Assembly (NCBI GenBank): GCA_016208305.1
Contig: JACQYI010000014.1
Span: 1-64,000 of the forward strand
Length of the DNA stretch: 64,000 bases
Source of the DNA: Oscillatoriophycideae cyanobacterium NC_groundwater_1537_Pr4_S-0.65um_50_18
GTDB lineage: Bacteria > Cyanobacteriota > Cyanobacteriia > Elainellales > Elainellaceae
Reading direction: 5' to 3'
Below, one piece after another: positions 8,405 through 17,809 of the stretch (positions are counted from its first letter, which is position 1; each line of letters begins with the position of its first letter). The notes below the pieces were generated by a model that made no database searches, was not told the DNA's origin, and saw only the letters and a program-made list of their open reading frames with translations. A program made the position numbers and the translations under genes.

Positions 8405-10507
8405 CTACCTGGCATACGCTGCCAATAATTGTTCCGTAGTATAGGATTGCGCACCTATCTCAAAACGTTCGACATTAAAAATGCCTTGATTCCAGGAATT
8501 CGCGTTGCCCAAGGCATCCTGACGACCTGAAATCTGAATCCCCTTGCCTAAGGCTCTGATCTTCATACTGGCATTGTCAAGAAAGTCCAGATTCATCCGA
8601 TCGTCTCCCGCCCCACCCTCAAGGGTTCCATTGCCAATTCCAGTATGGAAAAAATCTGACCCCTTGCCTCCGGTAATAAGGGCACTATCGATCGCCAAAG
8701 TTGTACCCGAAATGATGATGCGATCGTTTCCATCTCCACCGTCTACAACTGCATGGCGCACTCCATAACCTGCACTATTTCCTTTTCCAGTAATAGTTAG
8801 GAGATCATCTCCGTTACCCCCATTAACTGATCCGTTAGCGATGCCATAACCCGTTCCAATCTTTGTGCCTACAGCAGCCGTTGCAGAACCTTGACCTGTA
8901 ATGTTCAAAGTATCGTTACCGTTGCCGCCATTAACTAAACTATCCGCAATGCCATAGCCCGTTGCGCGGATCGACAAGTCACCGCTGCCTGTTGCTTTTC
9001 CGGTGATGGTAATCCTGTCATCGCCATCATCTCCAGCCACTGCCGCTTGAGCAACCCCGTAGCCCGTTGCTGCGAAGGTCGAGGTAGAAACACTGCCGGA
9101 AGCATCGCCCGTAAGGGTCAGGACATCAGCACCGCTGCCGCCATCTGCTGAGCCTTGCAGGACTCCATAGGCGATCGCAGTCGGATTGCCGACAAAAGAA
9201 TCTGCTTTGCCTGTCCCCATAACGGTAATCGTATCCTTGCCACTGCCCCCCTTCACCGACCCCTTCGAGATACCATAGCCGCTGCCCGTTCCCCCCGTGA
9301 ATCCTGAGCCTGTGCCAGAGCCAGCGATCGTTAAGGTGTCATCCTCGCTGCCTGCATCAACTCTTCCCCTCAATAGCCCATAGCCCCTTCCTATCCCTGC
9401 ACCCGCCCGTCCGCCCATCCCCAGCCCAGTTCCTTTCAGGGCAATTACATCGTTGCCGCTGCCCCCCTCTACCGAGCCGTCTGCAACACCATAGCCGACT
9501 GGCGTTTCACCGACCACCAACGTCAACCCTTGTCCAGAGCCAGCGATGGTTAGGCTGTCATTGCCACTGCCTCCATTGATGGCTCCGTTAGAGACTCCAT
9601 AGCCAATCCCAGTTCCGCCGAAAGAGCCTTCTCCCCGACCTGTGCCCGTTAGGATCAAGGTATCATCGCCAAGCCCTGCCTCTACTGAGCTTTGATTAAC
9701 CCCATAACCCATCCCCGTAGCAAAATTTGAGCCAGCGCCGTCGCCCGTAAGGGTAATCGCATCGTTGCCGCTGCCGCCGTCGATTGCCCCTTGAAAGACT
9801 CCAGAGCCACTCCCTTGTTCAGCAGGATTGCCAAATCCTCTACCAGAACCCGCAAGAGTGATGACATCATCGCCCTTCCCACCGTGAGCCGACCCACCAG
9901 AGAGTCCATAACCCGTCCCGGTGCCCACGGTTGCTGAGCCTTCACCCTTCAAGATCAGGATATCATTGCCATCGCCACCGTTCACCGCTGCCCGAAAAAC
10001 CCCATAGCCCTTGGCGATCGTGCTTCCTGCATTGCTGGCTGAGCCAGTACCCGTAAGGGTAATTGCATCATCGCCACTCCCTCCATCGATCCATCCATCG
10101 ATCGCCCCATAGCCATTCCCAATAACATGGGCTGCATCGCTGGCTGAGCCAATACCGCTAATTGTAAGGACATCGTTTCCACTTCCGGCGCTGATGGAGA
10201 CTTGAGACAGTCCATAGCCCTCTCCCAAACGTCCTTTAGCGGTGCCAACAGCGATCAGCGTGTCATCACCTTCTCCAGCATCTATACGGGCAGACGAGAT
10301 AGCAAATGCCTCTGCTTTGCCCCCTAATGAAGGATCAGAAGTGACGGTTGCGATCCCCTTAATTTGATCATTGCCGCCCAAAGCCTCGATCGCAGCCTTG
10401 ACAATGGCAACTCCAGAAACATCGGCTGGAGGGCTAGTGAGTTCTATCGTTCCAGAAAATACATCGGCTTGATCCGTTCCCTTAAAAGCACCTGTTAGCT
10501 GAGGCAT
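8405..10507 (-). CDS. secreted glycine-rich repeat protein, RTX-related
   Basis: A 700-residue protein made of roughly a dozen imperfect units of about 40-45 residues. Each combines GGSGNDxITLTGxGxG with a GxGYGVxxGxVxGG stretch. The GGxGxD cores are RTX (haemolysin-type Ca2+-binding) nonapeptide-like, but they are separated by long GTGYG spacers instead of running in tandem. The C-terminal about 60 residues (ending EQLLAAYAR) are non-repetitive and may be a type I secretion signal. No N-terminal signal peptide. GGAAC precedes the ATG. Likely an extracellular beta-roll or fibrous protein; export system and role not visible here. Confidence 0.75.
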   Translation of the reverse strand: MPQLTGAFKGTDQADVFSGTIELTSPPADVSGVAIVKAAIEALGGNDQIKGIATVTSDPSLGGKAEAFAISSARIDAGEGDDTLIAVGTAKGRLGEGYGLSQVSISAGSGNDVLTISGIGSASDAAHVIGNGYGAIDGWIDGGSGDDAITLTGTGSASNAGSTIAKGYGVFRAAVNGGDGNDILILKGEGSATVGTGTGYGLSGGSAHGGKGDDVITLAGSGRGFGNPAEQGSGSGVFQGAIDGGSGNDAITLTGDGAGSNFATGMGYGVNQSSVEAGLGDDTLILTGTGRGEGSFGGTGIGYGVSNGAINGGSGNDSLTIAGSGQGLTLVVGETPVGYGVADGSVEGGSGNDVIALKGTGLGMGGRAGAGIGRGYGLLRGRVDAGSEDDTLTIAGSGTGSGFTGGTGSGYGISKGSVKGGSGKDTITVMGTGKADSFVGNPTAIAYGVLQGSADGGSGADVLTLTGDASGSVSTSTFAATGYGVAQAAVAGDDGDDRITITGKATGSGDLSIRATGYGIADSLVNGGNGNDTLNITGQGSATAAVGTKIGTGYGIANGSVNGGNGDDLLTITGKGNSAGYGVRHAVVDGGDGNDRIIISGTTLAIDSALITGGKGSDFFHTGIGNGTLEGGAGDDRMNLDFLDNASMKIRALGKGIQISGRQDALGNANSWNQGIFNVERFEIGAQSYTTEQLLAAYAR

Positions 10508-10716
10508 ATTAACGTTCCTTTATGTATGCAAAAATTTATATAAATCGATTCAGAAATGCTGTCTTCTACAGAGTCAAGAATTTTTGAAGGCTGTCGATGG
10601 TGAAACTATAGAAAAACATCTTGAGGAACTTATGAGGACATCCGGTACTCTGGAAAGAATCAGGGAATCGAGCGATTACCTCAACACCTCATCTCTCTTC
10701 ACGGGATTGCTCCAAG

Positions 10717-12231
10717 ATGGCAAACGCTTCAACTGACATTATCATTATCGGTGCGGGCATCGCTGGACTGGCGGCGGGCTGCTACGCTCAGATGAATGGC
10801 TATCAAACCTGCATCTTTGAAATGCATACCCTCCCAGGCGGGCTATGTACCGCATGGCAACGGCAGGGATTTACCTTTGATGGGTGTATTCAGTATCTGT
10901 TTGGTTCTGGACAGGGGCAGCCTTTTTCTCGTCTTTGGGAAGAACTGGGCGTGATTCCGGGACAGCAGTTTGTTCACCACGATGAATTGATGCGAATTAG
11001 TGATCCGGGCGGCAAAACCCTGATTGTCTATAGCAACCCCGATCGCTTAGAACAGCATTTGATGGAGCTTTCGCCAGCGGATCATCGATTAATCAAAGAT
11101 TTTTGCGCTGGGATTCGCACCTTTACGGGTTTTGATTTGTCACTGCTCCAGCAACAGCCAAAAGCACTCAGGACTCCAGCAGATTGGGGGCAATTGGGTC
11201 GGAAACTATTGCCCTTCGTCTGTCCCATGACGCGATGGGGAAATCTGTCGGCTCAAGAATTTGCCGATCGCTTCAAAGACCCATTTCTGCGTCGTGCGAT
11301 TCTGCAAATGTTTGCCTGGAGCAGTATTCCGGTCATGGTGGGGATGTCTTTACTGGCGTATATGCAAACTCACAACGCCGGATTTCCGCTAGGGGGATCG
11401 TCAAAGTTTGCCCATCGGATCGCGCAGCGCTACCTGGAATTAGGCGGCACAATTCACTATGAGTCCCAAGTAGAGCGAGTGCTAATTGAAACCCGTCGGG
11501 CGATCGGCATTCGACTGTATAACAATGAGGAATATCGGGCTAATCGGGTGATTTCTGCCTGCGATGGGCACAGTACGCTTTTCGGGTTGCTCGGTCGTCA
11601 ATATATACCCCGTCAGATGCAACGCTATTATGACGGTCGGTTGCCGATTCACGCCCAGATCCAGGTATCGATCGGAGTCAATCGCGATCTGTCGGGCGAC
11701 CCCCACTGGGTCACCTACCTGCTGGATCAGCCTGTCGTGATTGCCGCTGAGCCACGGTTTGAGATTGGCGTCAAGCATTACTGCTTCGACCCTTCCTTGG
11801 CACCCGTCGGTAAATCTGTGCTGATTGTGATGCTGACGACGACTTATGACTACTGGCAACGGATCTATGGGCGATCGCTCTACGATACAGAACAGCTCCA
11901 GGAATCCAGCATTCTGATCGATCGCCTAGAGCAATTTTACCCCGGCCTTCAGGCAGATATGGAATTTGTCGATGTTGCCACACCCCTTAGCTATGAACGG
12001 TACACGGGCAACTGGCAGGGATCAAGCTGTGGCTGGCTCTTAACCAAGCAAACCTTGCCGCTGCTGATCCAAGGGATACCCAAAACTTTGCCTAAACTGC
12101 GGAATTTTTACATGGTTGGGCAGTGGGTAGAGCCGGGAGGAAGTGTTCCGGTAGTAGCGATGTCGGGACGCAATATCATTCAGCAGATTTGCGCTGAGGA
12201 CAGGAAAACTTTTAGAGCCGTGAAAGATTAA
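10717..12231 (+). CDS. CrtI-like FAD/NAD(P)-dependent oxidoreductase
   Basis: A 504-residue flavoprotein of the phytoene desaturase / carotene isomerase superfamily. The N-terminal dinucleotide fold is IIIIGAGIAGLAAG (GxGxxG) followed by an acidic FEMH. The next segment, LPGGLCTAW, is typical of CrtI/CrtO/CrtISO relatives, and the C-terminal VGQWVEPGGSVPVVAMSGR is the second FAD-contacting motif. Substrate unclear: carotenoid isomerase/desaturase-like enzymes and all-trans-retinol saturase-like enzymes share these motifs. Divergent from the repeat protein with a 209-base shared promoter region. The upstream Shine-Dalgarno site is weak. Confidence 0.8.
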   Translation: MANASTDIIIIGAGIAGLAAGCYAQMNGYQTCIFEMHTLPGGLCTAWQRQGFTFDGCIQYLFGSGQGQPFSRLWEELGVIPGQQFVHHDELMRISDPGGKTLIVYSNPDRLEQHLMELSPADHRLIKDFCAGIRTFTGFDLSLLQQQPKALRTPADWGQLGRKLLPFVCPMTRWGNLSAQEFADRFKDPFLRRAILQMFAWSSIPVMVGMSLLAYMQTHNAGFPLGGSSKFAHRIAQRYLELGGTIHYESQVERVLIETRRAIGIRLYNNEEYRANRVISACDGHSTLFGLLGRQYIPRQMQRYYDGRLPIHAQIQVSIGVNRDLSGDPHWVTYLLDQPVVIAAEPRFEIGVKHYCFDPSLAPVGKSVLIVMLTTTYDYWQRIYGRSLYDTEQLQESSILIDRLEQFYPGLQADMEFVDVATPLSYERYTGNWQGSSCGWLLTKQTLPLLIQGIPKTLPKLRNFYMVGQWVEPGGSVPVVAMSGRNIIQQICAEDRKTFRAVKD

Positions 12232-12354
12232 AATCTATCATCCTTCCATCACCCTTAGGCTTCTCTCCGGGTCAATGCCTGAACTCATTCGCTTGTCTCA
12301 ATACCAGCGAAACCTGAGTCTATCAGCCATTTTTTCTCGCGATCGCCCCAAAGA

Positions 12355-12419
12355 CCGGGTGCATCTCGTCGTTAGGGGAGCAGATATTTTTAGGGATGAG
12401 AGAGTGGGATGATGGGACG
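12355..12419. repeat. dispersed intergenic repeat, copy A
   Basis: This stretch (CATCTCGT..TTAGGGGAGCAGATATTTT..GATGAGAGAGTGGGAT) recurs in inverted orientation at 31620-31672 with only a few mismatches. It lies downstream of the CrtI-like gene and cbiO, between convergent genes. It also carries the GAGAGTGGGATGATGGGA string seen in the SQR/RND region. Confidence 0.7.
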
Positions 12420-12443
12420 AAAACCTCAAGCGACCTTGCCCCT

Positions 12444-13298
12444 TCAACCATATCTAAATACGTCTAGTATCCGGCGACGCAGCGGGTCAGAAATGCTGTT
12501 TGTGGCTTGGTAATCGGCTTGCGCTGAGGGGCTGGACAATGCTTCTACAACTTTATCTAATACATCAAACACTAAAGGAACGCCCAAGTGAAGCTGTTCT
12601 AGCGTATCTCGCTGAGCAAATACCTCCTGAGGTGTGCCCTCTAGCACGAGCTGTCCCTGGTTGAGAATAAAAATCCAGTCTGCCCAGAAGTAGGCCAGGT
12701 CTAGGTCGTGGGTTGCCATGACGATCGTCGTGCCTGTTGCCTGAATCTGCCGCAGCTTTGCCATTAGATCACGGCTCTGAAGCCGATCGAGATAGGCTGT
12801 GGGTTCATCGAGAAGCAATAGCTCTGGCTGAAGCACCATCACATCAGCCAAAGAAACCCGTTTTTTTTGCCCTAAGCTCAAGTGATGCACTGGACAGGCA
12901 GCTAGCTCAGATAAGTTAAATGCGGTGATGGCTTGCCCCACCCGCTGATTTACCTCTGATTCGGGTAAACCCAAGTTGCACAGCCCATAGGAAATATCTT
13001 CCTCAACCGTAGACGCAACTAACTGCTGCTCTGGATCTTGAAACACTAGCCCCACCTTTTGCCGCAAATTCATCAGAGAGTTGCGATCGTAGCGTAGGGG
13101 AGAGCCTTGCCAATGGACTGCACCGCTTTGAGGCTTATAGAGTCCGTTGGCCAAGAGAAACAGCGTCGTTTTGCCGCAGCCATTATGTCCTAGAAGCGCA
13201 CAGCGTTTTCCTTTGGGAATGCGTAGCGTTAGGCTCTGGAGTGCAGGATGGGGGCTGCTGGGATAGGTGTAATCAACTTTCTCAAATTCGAGTAGCAT
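12444..13298 (-). CDS. cbiO: cobalt ECF transporter ATPase CbiO
   Basis: A 284-residue ABC ATPase. Walker A GHNGCGKTT (about 37-45), Q-loop VFQDPEQQL, signature LSLGQKKRVSLA, Walker B LLLLDEPTAYLD and switch His (ATHDLDLAY) are all present, and the Q-loop context is typical of energy-coupling-factor ATPases. It is the last gene of cbiM-cbiN-x-cbiQ-cbiO; its ATG lies inside the 3' end of cbiQ (17-base overlap), implying translational coupling. It powers Co2+ uptake through CbiM/N with CbiQ as the coupling T-component. The cobalamin riboswitch ahead of the operon argues for cobalt over nickel. Confidence 0.93.
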   Translation of the reverse strand: MLLEFEKVDYTYPSSPHPALQSLTLRIPKGKRCALLGHNGCGKTTLFLLANGLYKPQSGAVHWQGSPLRYDRNSLMNLRQKVGLVFQDPEQQLVASTVEEDISYGLCNLGLPESEVNQRVGQAITAFNLSELAACPVHHLSLGQKKRVSLADVMVLQPELLLLDEPTAYLDRLQSRDLMAKLRQIQATGTTIVMATHDLDLAYFWADWIFILNQGQLVLEGTPQEVFAQRDTLEQLHLGVPLVFDVLDKVVEALSSPSAQADYQATNSISDPLRRRILDVFRYG

Positions 13299-14088
13299 AG
13301 TGCCATCCTGTGATCATCACCAAGCATGCGCAGCCTAACAGCGCTTCAAAGCTATACCGTTTAGACGAGCGATATTGCCGCGAGTGGCAAACGCGAAAGT
13401 CTCCGGTAAAACCGCGAGAGGTGAGAGTGAGTGAAACCTGACGATAATTTTCTACCGTCCGCCGGAGCAACTGCCCGATTAATAACCCTAGACTCTTAAG
13501 CCAGAGTTTGCGGGTGCGGTAGCCGCCGCGAGACTGTTGAGCAATCCAGAGCTGGTTTGCAGTCTGTAAGAGGACAAAGATAAACCGATACATCAGCATC
13601 ATCAGTTCGGTGAGCAAGGCAGGACAGCCGATGCGCCGAAGGACATGCAAAATCTCGGTGAAGGGAATAGTCAAGATAATAAAGTATATGCAGGCCGTAG
13701 AGGCGATCGCCCTTGCCCCTAATTCTGTGGCTTGATGCATGCCCTGCTGGCTGAGGTAAATGTAGTAGCCTCCCCAAGCGAATCCTTGCCAAACATCGGC
13801 CTGTATTGCTTGCAGATGAGGGAGATCTACACCACTCACGACCAAAGCAGGCAAACTGGTAAGCCAAAATGCAGCCGGGATTGAGAGCAACCGCAAATAG
13901 ACGGATGACGGAATGCCAGCATAGACCACCGTCCAAATGCTAATCCAAACTGCAATGAAAAGCTGTACCGGGACATAAGCCGCATAGGTGATCAGCAGCA
14001 AGGCGATCGCAAAGAGTAGCTTATGTTCGGGTGGCAATTGCCGCAGCCGACTGCCGTAAGCCAGGGTGTCAATTTGCAGCGACGACAT
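13282..14088 (-). CDS. cbiQ: cobalt ECF transporter transmembrane protein CbiQ
   Basis: A 268-residue membrane protein with about five to six hydrophobic helices (for example LLFAIALLLITYAAYVP and LLTELMMLMYRFIFVLLQT). A cytoplasmic LTLTSRGFTG segment close to the family's Ala-Arg-Gly coupling motif follows a basic RRTVENYRQV helix. It is the T-component linking CbiO to the CbiM/N substrate unit. AGGAG lies 6 bases before the ATG. The gene overlaps cbiO and follows the small unassigned ORF by 5 bases, so the operon is tightly packed. Confidence 0.9.
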   Translation of the reverse strand: MSSLQIDTLAYGSRLRQLPPEHKLLFAIALLLITYAAYVPVQLFIAVWISIWTVVYAGIPSSVYLRLLSIPAAFWLTSLPALVVSGVDLPHLQAIQADVWQGFAWGGYYIYLSQQGMHQATELGARAIASTACIYFIILTIPFTEILHVLRRIGCPALLTELMMLMYRFIFVLLQTANQLWIAQQSRGGYRTRKLWLKSLGLLIGQLLRRTVENYRQVSLTLTSRGFTGDFRVCHSRQYRSSKRYSFEALLGCACLVMITGWHYATRI

Positions 14089-14093
14089 CCTGC

Positions 14094-14390
14094 CTACGCT
14101 CCTGCGACGCTAGACGCTATAACAGTCGCCGTCGCCTCTAAATTCTCATCCTCTACAGGCAAATTGCCCAATAGAGCGGGGTGCTGACCAGAAGCACTAA
14201 GGGCGATCGCGCAATTCGGTTCATCAGCTCCCAAACGTTCCGCTGGCTGAATCGACCATGCGGCGGCTGCACTTTTAGGGAGAGCTTGCAACGGCCTTAG
14301 AAGCTGTTCACTACCGCTCACGCAAATCGCTCGCTGAGTCCGGTGGGCATCACAGCTTGTGTAGCCCCACATGACAGATTTCTGGTTCAA
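14094..14390 (-). CDS. small unassigned ORF inside the cbi operon
   Basis: A 98-codon ORF that starts with TTG overlapping the TGA of cbiN and ends 5 bases before cbiQ. Its position makes translation by coupling plausible. The product (MNQKSVMWGYTSC...) is Ala/Ser-rich with scattered Cys and His (SCDAHRTQRAICV) and has no membrane helix or recognised domain. It could be a metal-related accessory protein of this transporter or merely coding-like filler between cbiN and cbiQ. Confidence 0.4.
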   Translation of the reverse strand: MNQKSVMWGYTSCDAHRTQRAICVSGSEQLLRPLQALPKSAAAAWSIQPAERLGADEPNCAIALSASGQHPALLGNLPVEDENLEATATVIASSVAGA

Positions 14391-14683
14391 TGCTCATCCC
14401 TCTCGCGTCTCTCCGATCGTCCCTTATATAGACCCAAAATATACCCCATTACCCCTGCGCCAATTCCAGCTTGAGCGGCAAATAGAAAAGTTTGCACTTC
14501 AGGCCCTGAGTCTTTGATCACAGGTTCAACCCAAGGCTTATAGTCTGGATGATCGGTTTCAATGGCAGTGATAAAGTGACCATCGGTTGCGCCAAACTCT
14601 CTGCCTTGAAGCACCAGTAAAGGCCCTAGGGCTAAAACGAGGATTCCTCCCATCAATAGCCAGTTGCTTGATAGTTTGCTCAT
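14387..14683 (-). CDS. cbiN: cobalt transport protein CbiN
   Basis: A 98-residue protein with two membrane helices: WLLMGGILVLALGPLLVL at the N-terminus and ETFL-type FLFAAQAGIGAGVMGYILGLY near the C-terminus. They flank a periplasmic loop containing GATDGHFITAIETDHPDYKPW, which matches the CbiN family loop. CbiN assists metal loading of CbiM. It starts 3 bases after the cbiM stop with a GAGGGG site, so the genes are co-translated. Confidence 0.9.
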   Translation of the reverse strand: MSKLSSNWLLMGGILVLALGPLLVLQGREFGATDGHFITAIETDHPDYKPWVEPVIKDSGPEVQTFLFAAQAGIGAGVMGYILGLYKGRSERRERDEH

Positions 14684-14686
14684 GGT

Positions 14687-15442
14687 TTAATGCCCCTCAA
14701 AGACATTGAGCATTTGCAATTCCTGCTTTCCATGTTTTTGCAGCCAATTCCAAACGAGTACGGTTAGCAGACCTTCACAAAGGGCTAAGGGCACCTGAGT
14801 AATTGCAAAAATGCCGACAAACTTAAAAAGCGATGCTAAGAAACCACCCTGTAGCGCCGGAAATGCTAGGGAAAGCTGTACAGCCGTTGTTAAATAGGTG
14901 ATCAAATCTGACAAGGTTGCAGCTAAAAAGATTGCAACAGCTTGATTCCCAAACCTTAGCATCAAATGGTAAATGCCGTAGGCCATAAAAGGCCCCACGA
15001 TCGCCATAGAAAACATATTTGCGCCCAGCGTGGTCAACCCCCCATGCGCCAGCAAAACCGCTTGGAAAAGCAACACCAATCCGCCCAAAACAGACATGAC
15101 GGAGGGGCCAAATAAAACCGCGCCCAATCCCGTTCCGGTTGGGTGAGAGCAACTGCCCGTAACTGAGGGAATTTTTAGAGCCGACAGCACAAAGGTAAAA
15201 GCGCCTGCCAGAGCCAGCAAGAGCTTTAATTCTGGCTTCTGCTGGGTGATGTGAGTTAGCGATCGCAGCCCCACTAAAAAGAATGGCAACGATACAGCCC
15301 ACCAAAAAATGGCCCACTGCACGGGCAAAAATCCTTCTGCAATGTGCATGGCGTAGACAGGTGTCGCTGACCCAAGCAAAATATAGCAACTGAGGCTAGC
15401 CATGACTCCCAGGCTTAGCCATTTTCGATATCGTGTCTTCAT
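14687..15442 (-). CDS. cbiM: cobalt ECF transporter substrate-binding protein CbiM
   Basis: A 251-residue S-component. An N-terminal signal-like helix ([22 protein letters not shown]) precedes MHIAEGFLP. In CbiM/NikM proteins the processed N-terminus begins Met-His and its His binds the metal. Further motifs are [17 protein letters not shown] (His-rich metal site) and several membrane helices. It is the first gene of the operon. GAGG lies 6-7 bases before the ATG, and the cobalamin riboswitch sits in the leader. Confidence 0.94.
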   Translation of the reverse strand: MKTRYRKWLSLGVMASLSCYILLGSATPVYAMHIAEGFLPVQWAIFWWAVSLPFFLVGLRSLTHITQQKPELKLLLALAGAFTFVLSALKIPSVTGSCSHPTGTGLGAVLFGPSVMSVLGGLVLLFQAVLLAHGGLTTLGANMFSMAIVGPFMAYGIYHLMLRFGNQAVAIFLAATLSDLITYLTTAVQLSLAFPALQGGFLASLFKFVGIFAITQVPLALCEGLLTVLVWNWLQKHGKQELQMLNVFEGH

Positions 15443-15477
15443 CCTGTACCTCGCAGATAGTAAGACGTTGTTGTTTG

Positions 15478-15650
15478 CGACTGGCAGGCATTCTGGCTTT
15501 AGAGAACTTTAAGGTTGGAGATTCAAATTTTGAACTGGATGAACTCACTTAAAACTCAAACTCTCTTTTACAGTTGCGGGACAGCGGTAGAGTCACACTA
15601 CACTTTCCCTGTTTCCTCCGACGGCTGCTCCCCGTCAGAACCAAGTCGTG
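15478..15650 (-). ncRNA. cobalamin (B12) riboswitch upstream of cbiM
   Basis: On the minus strand the leader carries the conserved cobalamin riboswitch pieces. AGGGAAAGTGTAGTGTGAC and GCTGTCCCGCAACTGTAA (about 15574-15616) form the core, and the 3' block GCCAGAATGCCTGCCAGTC lies at about 15480-15498. It ends about 35 bases before the cbiM start codon, so it most likely represses cobalt uptake when B12 is plentiful, by sequestering the ribosome-binding site or by attenuation. Exact ends are estimated from the motif order. Confidence 0.88.
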
Positions 15651-15857
15651 GACTCAGAATACCAGATTGAGAGAAGATGTTGAAAGAATGTCTACAAAAC
15701 ATTTTGCTCCAAGCTTTACACTCAAAGCTTTTGCAGCATCTTCAGCACATATTGGTGATTCTGCGGCTTTCCTTAAAAGGGTTGAGCTGTAAGGTTTAGC
15801 CGAAGCTGCCCTATCCGATGATGGGGATAGTCAGGTGTTTACAATTAGCAATCAATT

Positions 15858-16460
15858 TTAAGAGTTTATGGTTTTCATCTGCACAGTTGTAGGCGGATTG
15901 AGCCACTGTCTACCCAAAATAAACGGCAGCAGTTTAGCAATATTTCTAGCATCGTCAATGCCTCGATGATGGGTTCCTTCTAGGTCAATCTCTGCCAGTT
16001 GCAAGGCTTCTGCCATACCGTAACGCTTGGGTAACTTCTGGGTTTTACTAAACAACTTCTTGAGATTGACGTGAGGATAGGCAATGGGAAAAGGAACGTC
16101 ATGAAACTTACTGTCTTGCTTAAACTGATTGCGATCGAAATCTCCCCAGGAACCAAAAACAGCATTAGGGTAGGTTAAGAGCCATTCTTGCAAAAGACCG
16201 ATCGCTTCCCCATAACCAGGAGCTTGATCAACCTGCATTTGGGTGATTGAAGTGAGGGATTGACAGAACTCGGTGAGCCGAGGAAAGCGAATGGGTTTGA
16301 TAAAGGTTTGAAATTCATCAAGGATGGTCAAGCTTTGAGCTTCAACCATAACCGCTCCAATCTCTATGATTTCCATCTCATGTCGTTGGATGGTTTCTTG
16401 GTTGCAGCAAGTTGCTTCCAGATCGAGTACCAAATAATAATCATATTTTTCTAATTTCAT
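15858..16460 (-). CDS. DEDDh 3'-5' exonuclease (ERI-1/KapD-like)
   Basis: A 200-residue exonuclease of the RNase T/DnaQ superfamily. Exo I is VLDLEATCC (Asp13, Glu15), exo II lies in FGSWGDFDRNQF, and exo III is HHRGIDDARNIAKLL with the DEDDh His and final Asp. This architecture fits the stand-alone ERI-1-like 3'hExo group that trims RNA or DNA ends. I used the ATG at 16460, preceded by a purine-rich AGAGAG; an in-frame ATG at 16487 would add nine residues. Monocistronic by appearance. Confidence 0.85.
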   Translation of the reverse strand: MKLEKYDYYLVLDLEATCCNQETIQRHEMEIIEIGAVMVEAQSLTILDEFQTFIKPIRFPRLTEFCQSLTSITQMQVDQAPGYGEAIGLLQEWLLTYPNAVFGSWGDFDRNQFKQDSKFHDVPFPIAYPHVNLKKLFSKTQKLPKRYGMAEALQLAEIDLEGTHHRGIDDARNIAKLLPFILGRQWLNPPTTVQMKTINS

Positions 16461-16627
16461 CTGTTTCTCTCTTTTACTCAGATTCATCCAGAAAAGTTTA
16501 CGAGCTTTTGCAGAAAGTATTGATCTAAGGATTTTTGTGGTACTTGCTTTGTTCTTATCACAAAAATCTTTAGCTAGAAATCCCCCTTTCGGACGTAAAC
16601 TTTTGCATCACTGCTTGCCGCATGACA

Positions 16628-17473
16628 TCAACAGGTCTCCGTTGGAATCAGTGAGTATTCATGCCAGTCGCAAACAGGGCGATAGCCAATTTGGTGATAG
16701 ATATGATTAGAGATGGGATTGGCTAAATCTGTAAACAAGAAACATCGATCGCATCCCTGATCTAAGAGTTTCTGGCTCAGAACGGCAACACAGGCCGTTG
16801 CATACCTTTTGCAGCGATATGCAGGTGGCGTATAGACCGGAGCGATCCGAGCCACGGTTTGAGAAAACAGTCTGCCGCCAGCCATTGAAACAGGAACGCC
16901 GTCTTCCCACAGATAAATGCTCTGTTGATTCAACCGCATATCGACTATGCGTTCTGCCTCATGACTCACCGCCATGCCAATTTCAGCATTAAATGCCCTA
17001 AACCAGTCGATCAGCAAGGCACGATCGCTTTCCACTGCCAGCCTCAGAAAACCATCAGGCGTTGCCACAGGTTTTACCTCCGTGAGCTGATGCAGCCTCA
17101 TTTCGATCTCTCGGTGATAGGGCTGCCCAGTCACAGTCTGCCAAGCTTGCACAAAGGCTTCTGCCTCGGCTACCAGGCCGCTCACCCCCGGTAGCTGCGA
17201 TCGTTGCAAATCTTGAGCAATCAACTTCAGCGCGTTTAAGTCTTTCACTTTGGATAGCAGCAGTTTGTGGGGAGGCGTGCGAATGGCGATCGCTAGAATG
17301 TTGCCTTCTGCTTGAACAAAAGCCAGATAGGGTTGCTCAGAATAACGTTCTGGGTAATGCAGCAGGGTCTGTAAAACGCTAATCAGCACATTATGCTCTG
17401 CTTCATCTTGCATCAGATAATTCTGAGTCTGCTGCCAAAATTCTTTGATGTCATTCAATTGGTGTAACTGCAT
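16628..17473 (-). CDS. GNAT family N-acetyltransferase
   Basis: About 281 residues. The C-terminal half carries the GNAT acetyl-CoA fold: VARIAPVYTPPAYRCKRYAT with the R-x-x-R/K-G/A-type P-loop, then LFTDLANPISNHIYHQIGYRPV, the typical DxxNPxSNxxYxxxGY motif. The N-terminal half is a helical extension. The substrate cannot be inferred. Start choice is uncertain: ATG 17473 has GAGG six bases upstream, while ATG 17485 and GTG 17500 are in frame. Confidence 0.78.
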   Translation of the reverse strand: MQLHQLNDIKEFWQQTQNYLMQDEAEHNVLISVLQTLLHYPERYSEQPYLAFVQAEGNILAIAIRTPPHKLLLSKVKDLNALKLIAQDLQRSQLPGVSGLVAEAEAFVQAWQTVTGQPYHREIEMRLHQLTEVKPVATPDGFLRLAVESDRALLIDWFRAFNAEIGMAVSHEAERIVDMRLNQQSIYLWEDGVPVSMAGGRLFSQTVARIAPVYTPPAYRCKRYATACVAVLSQKLLDQGCDRCFLFTDLANPISNHIYHQIGYRPVCDWHEYSLIPTETC

Positions 17474-17809
17474 CACTGACCTCATCACAGCTATGTCCAC
17501 TCTCAGGAATTGCGATCGCGGCCTCAGGAGATTCCACTAACCTGGGTGCCTGCTGTTTATCCCACAGGGGAATAGGTTTCCCTGGAACAGATCGGGATAG
17601 GGTGAATCGTAGGCAGCTCGTTCATGGTGTTTATGAAGGCTTAAGCCGTTCACTACAGCCTTTCTTGATAACACAATATTGATCTCAATGTCATCTCATC
17701 GGGTACAGTTCATCGGGTACTGTAAACCTTTGCTTTGTTCTCTCTCTAGCATTCCTATTGCAACAAATAATATGCAATGCTTGAAATAAATACATGAGGA
17801 GAGAAGCGA
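17474..17809. other. intergenic/promoter region before the CHAT gene
   Basis: No gene recognised. A direct repeat CATCGGGTAC occurs twice in tandem context near 17697-17722. AGGAGAG precedes the ATG at 17810. Confidence 0.4.
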
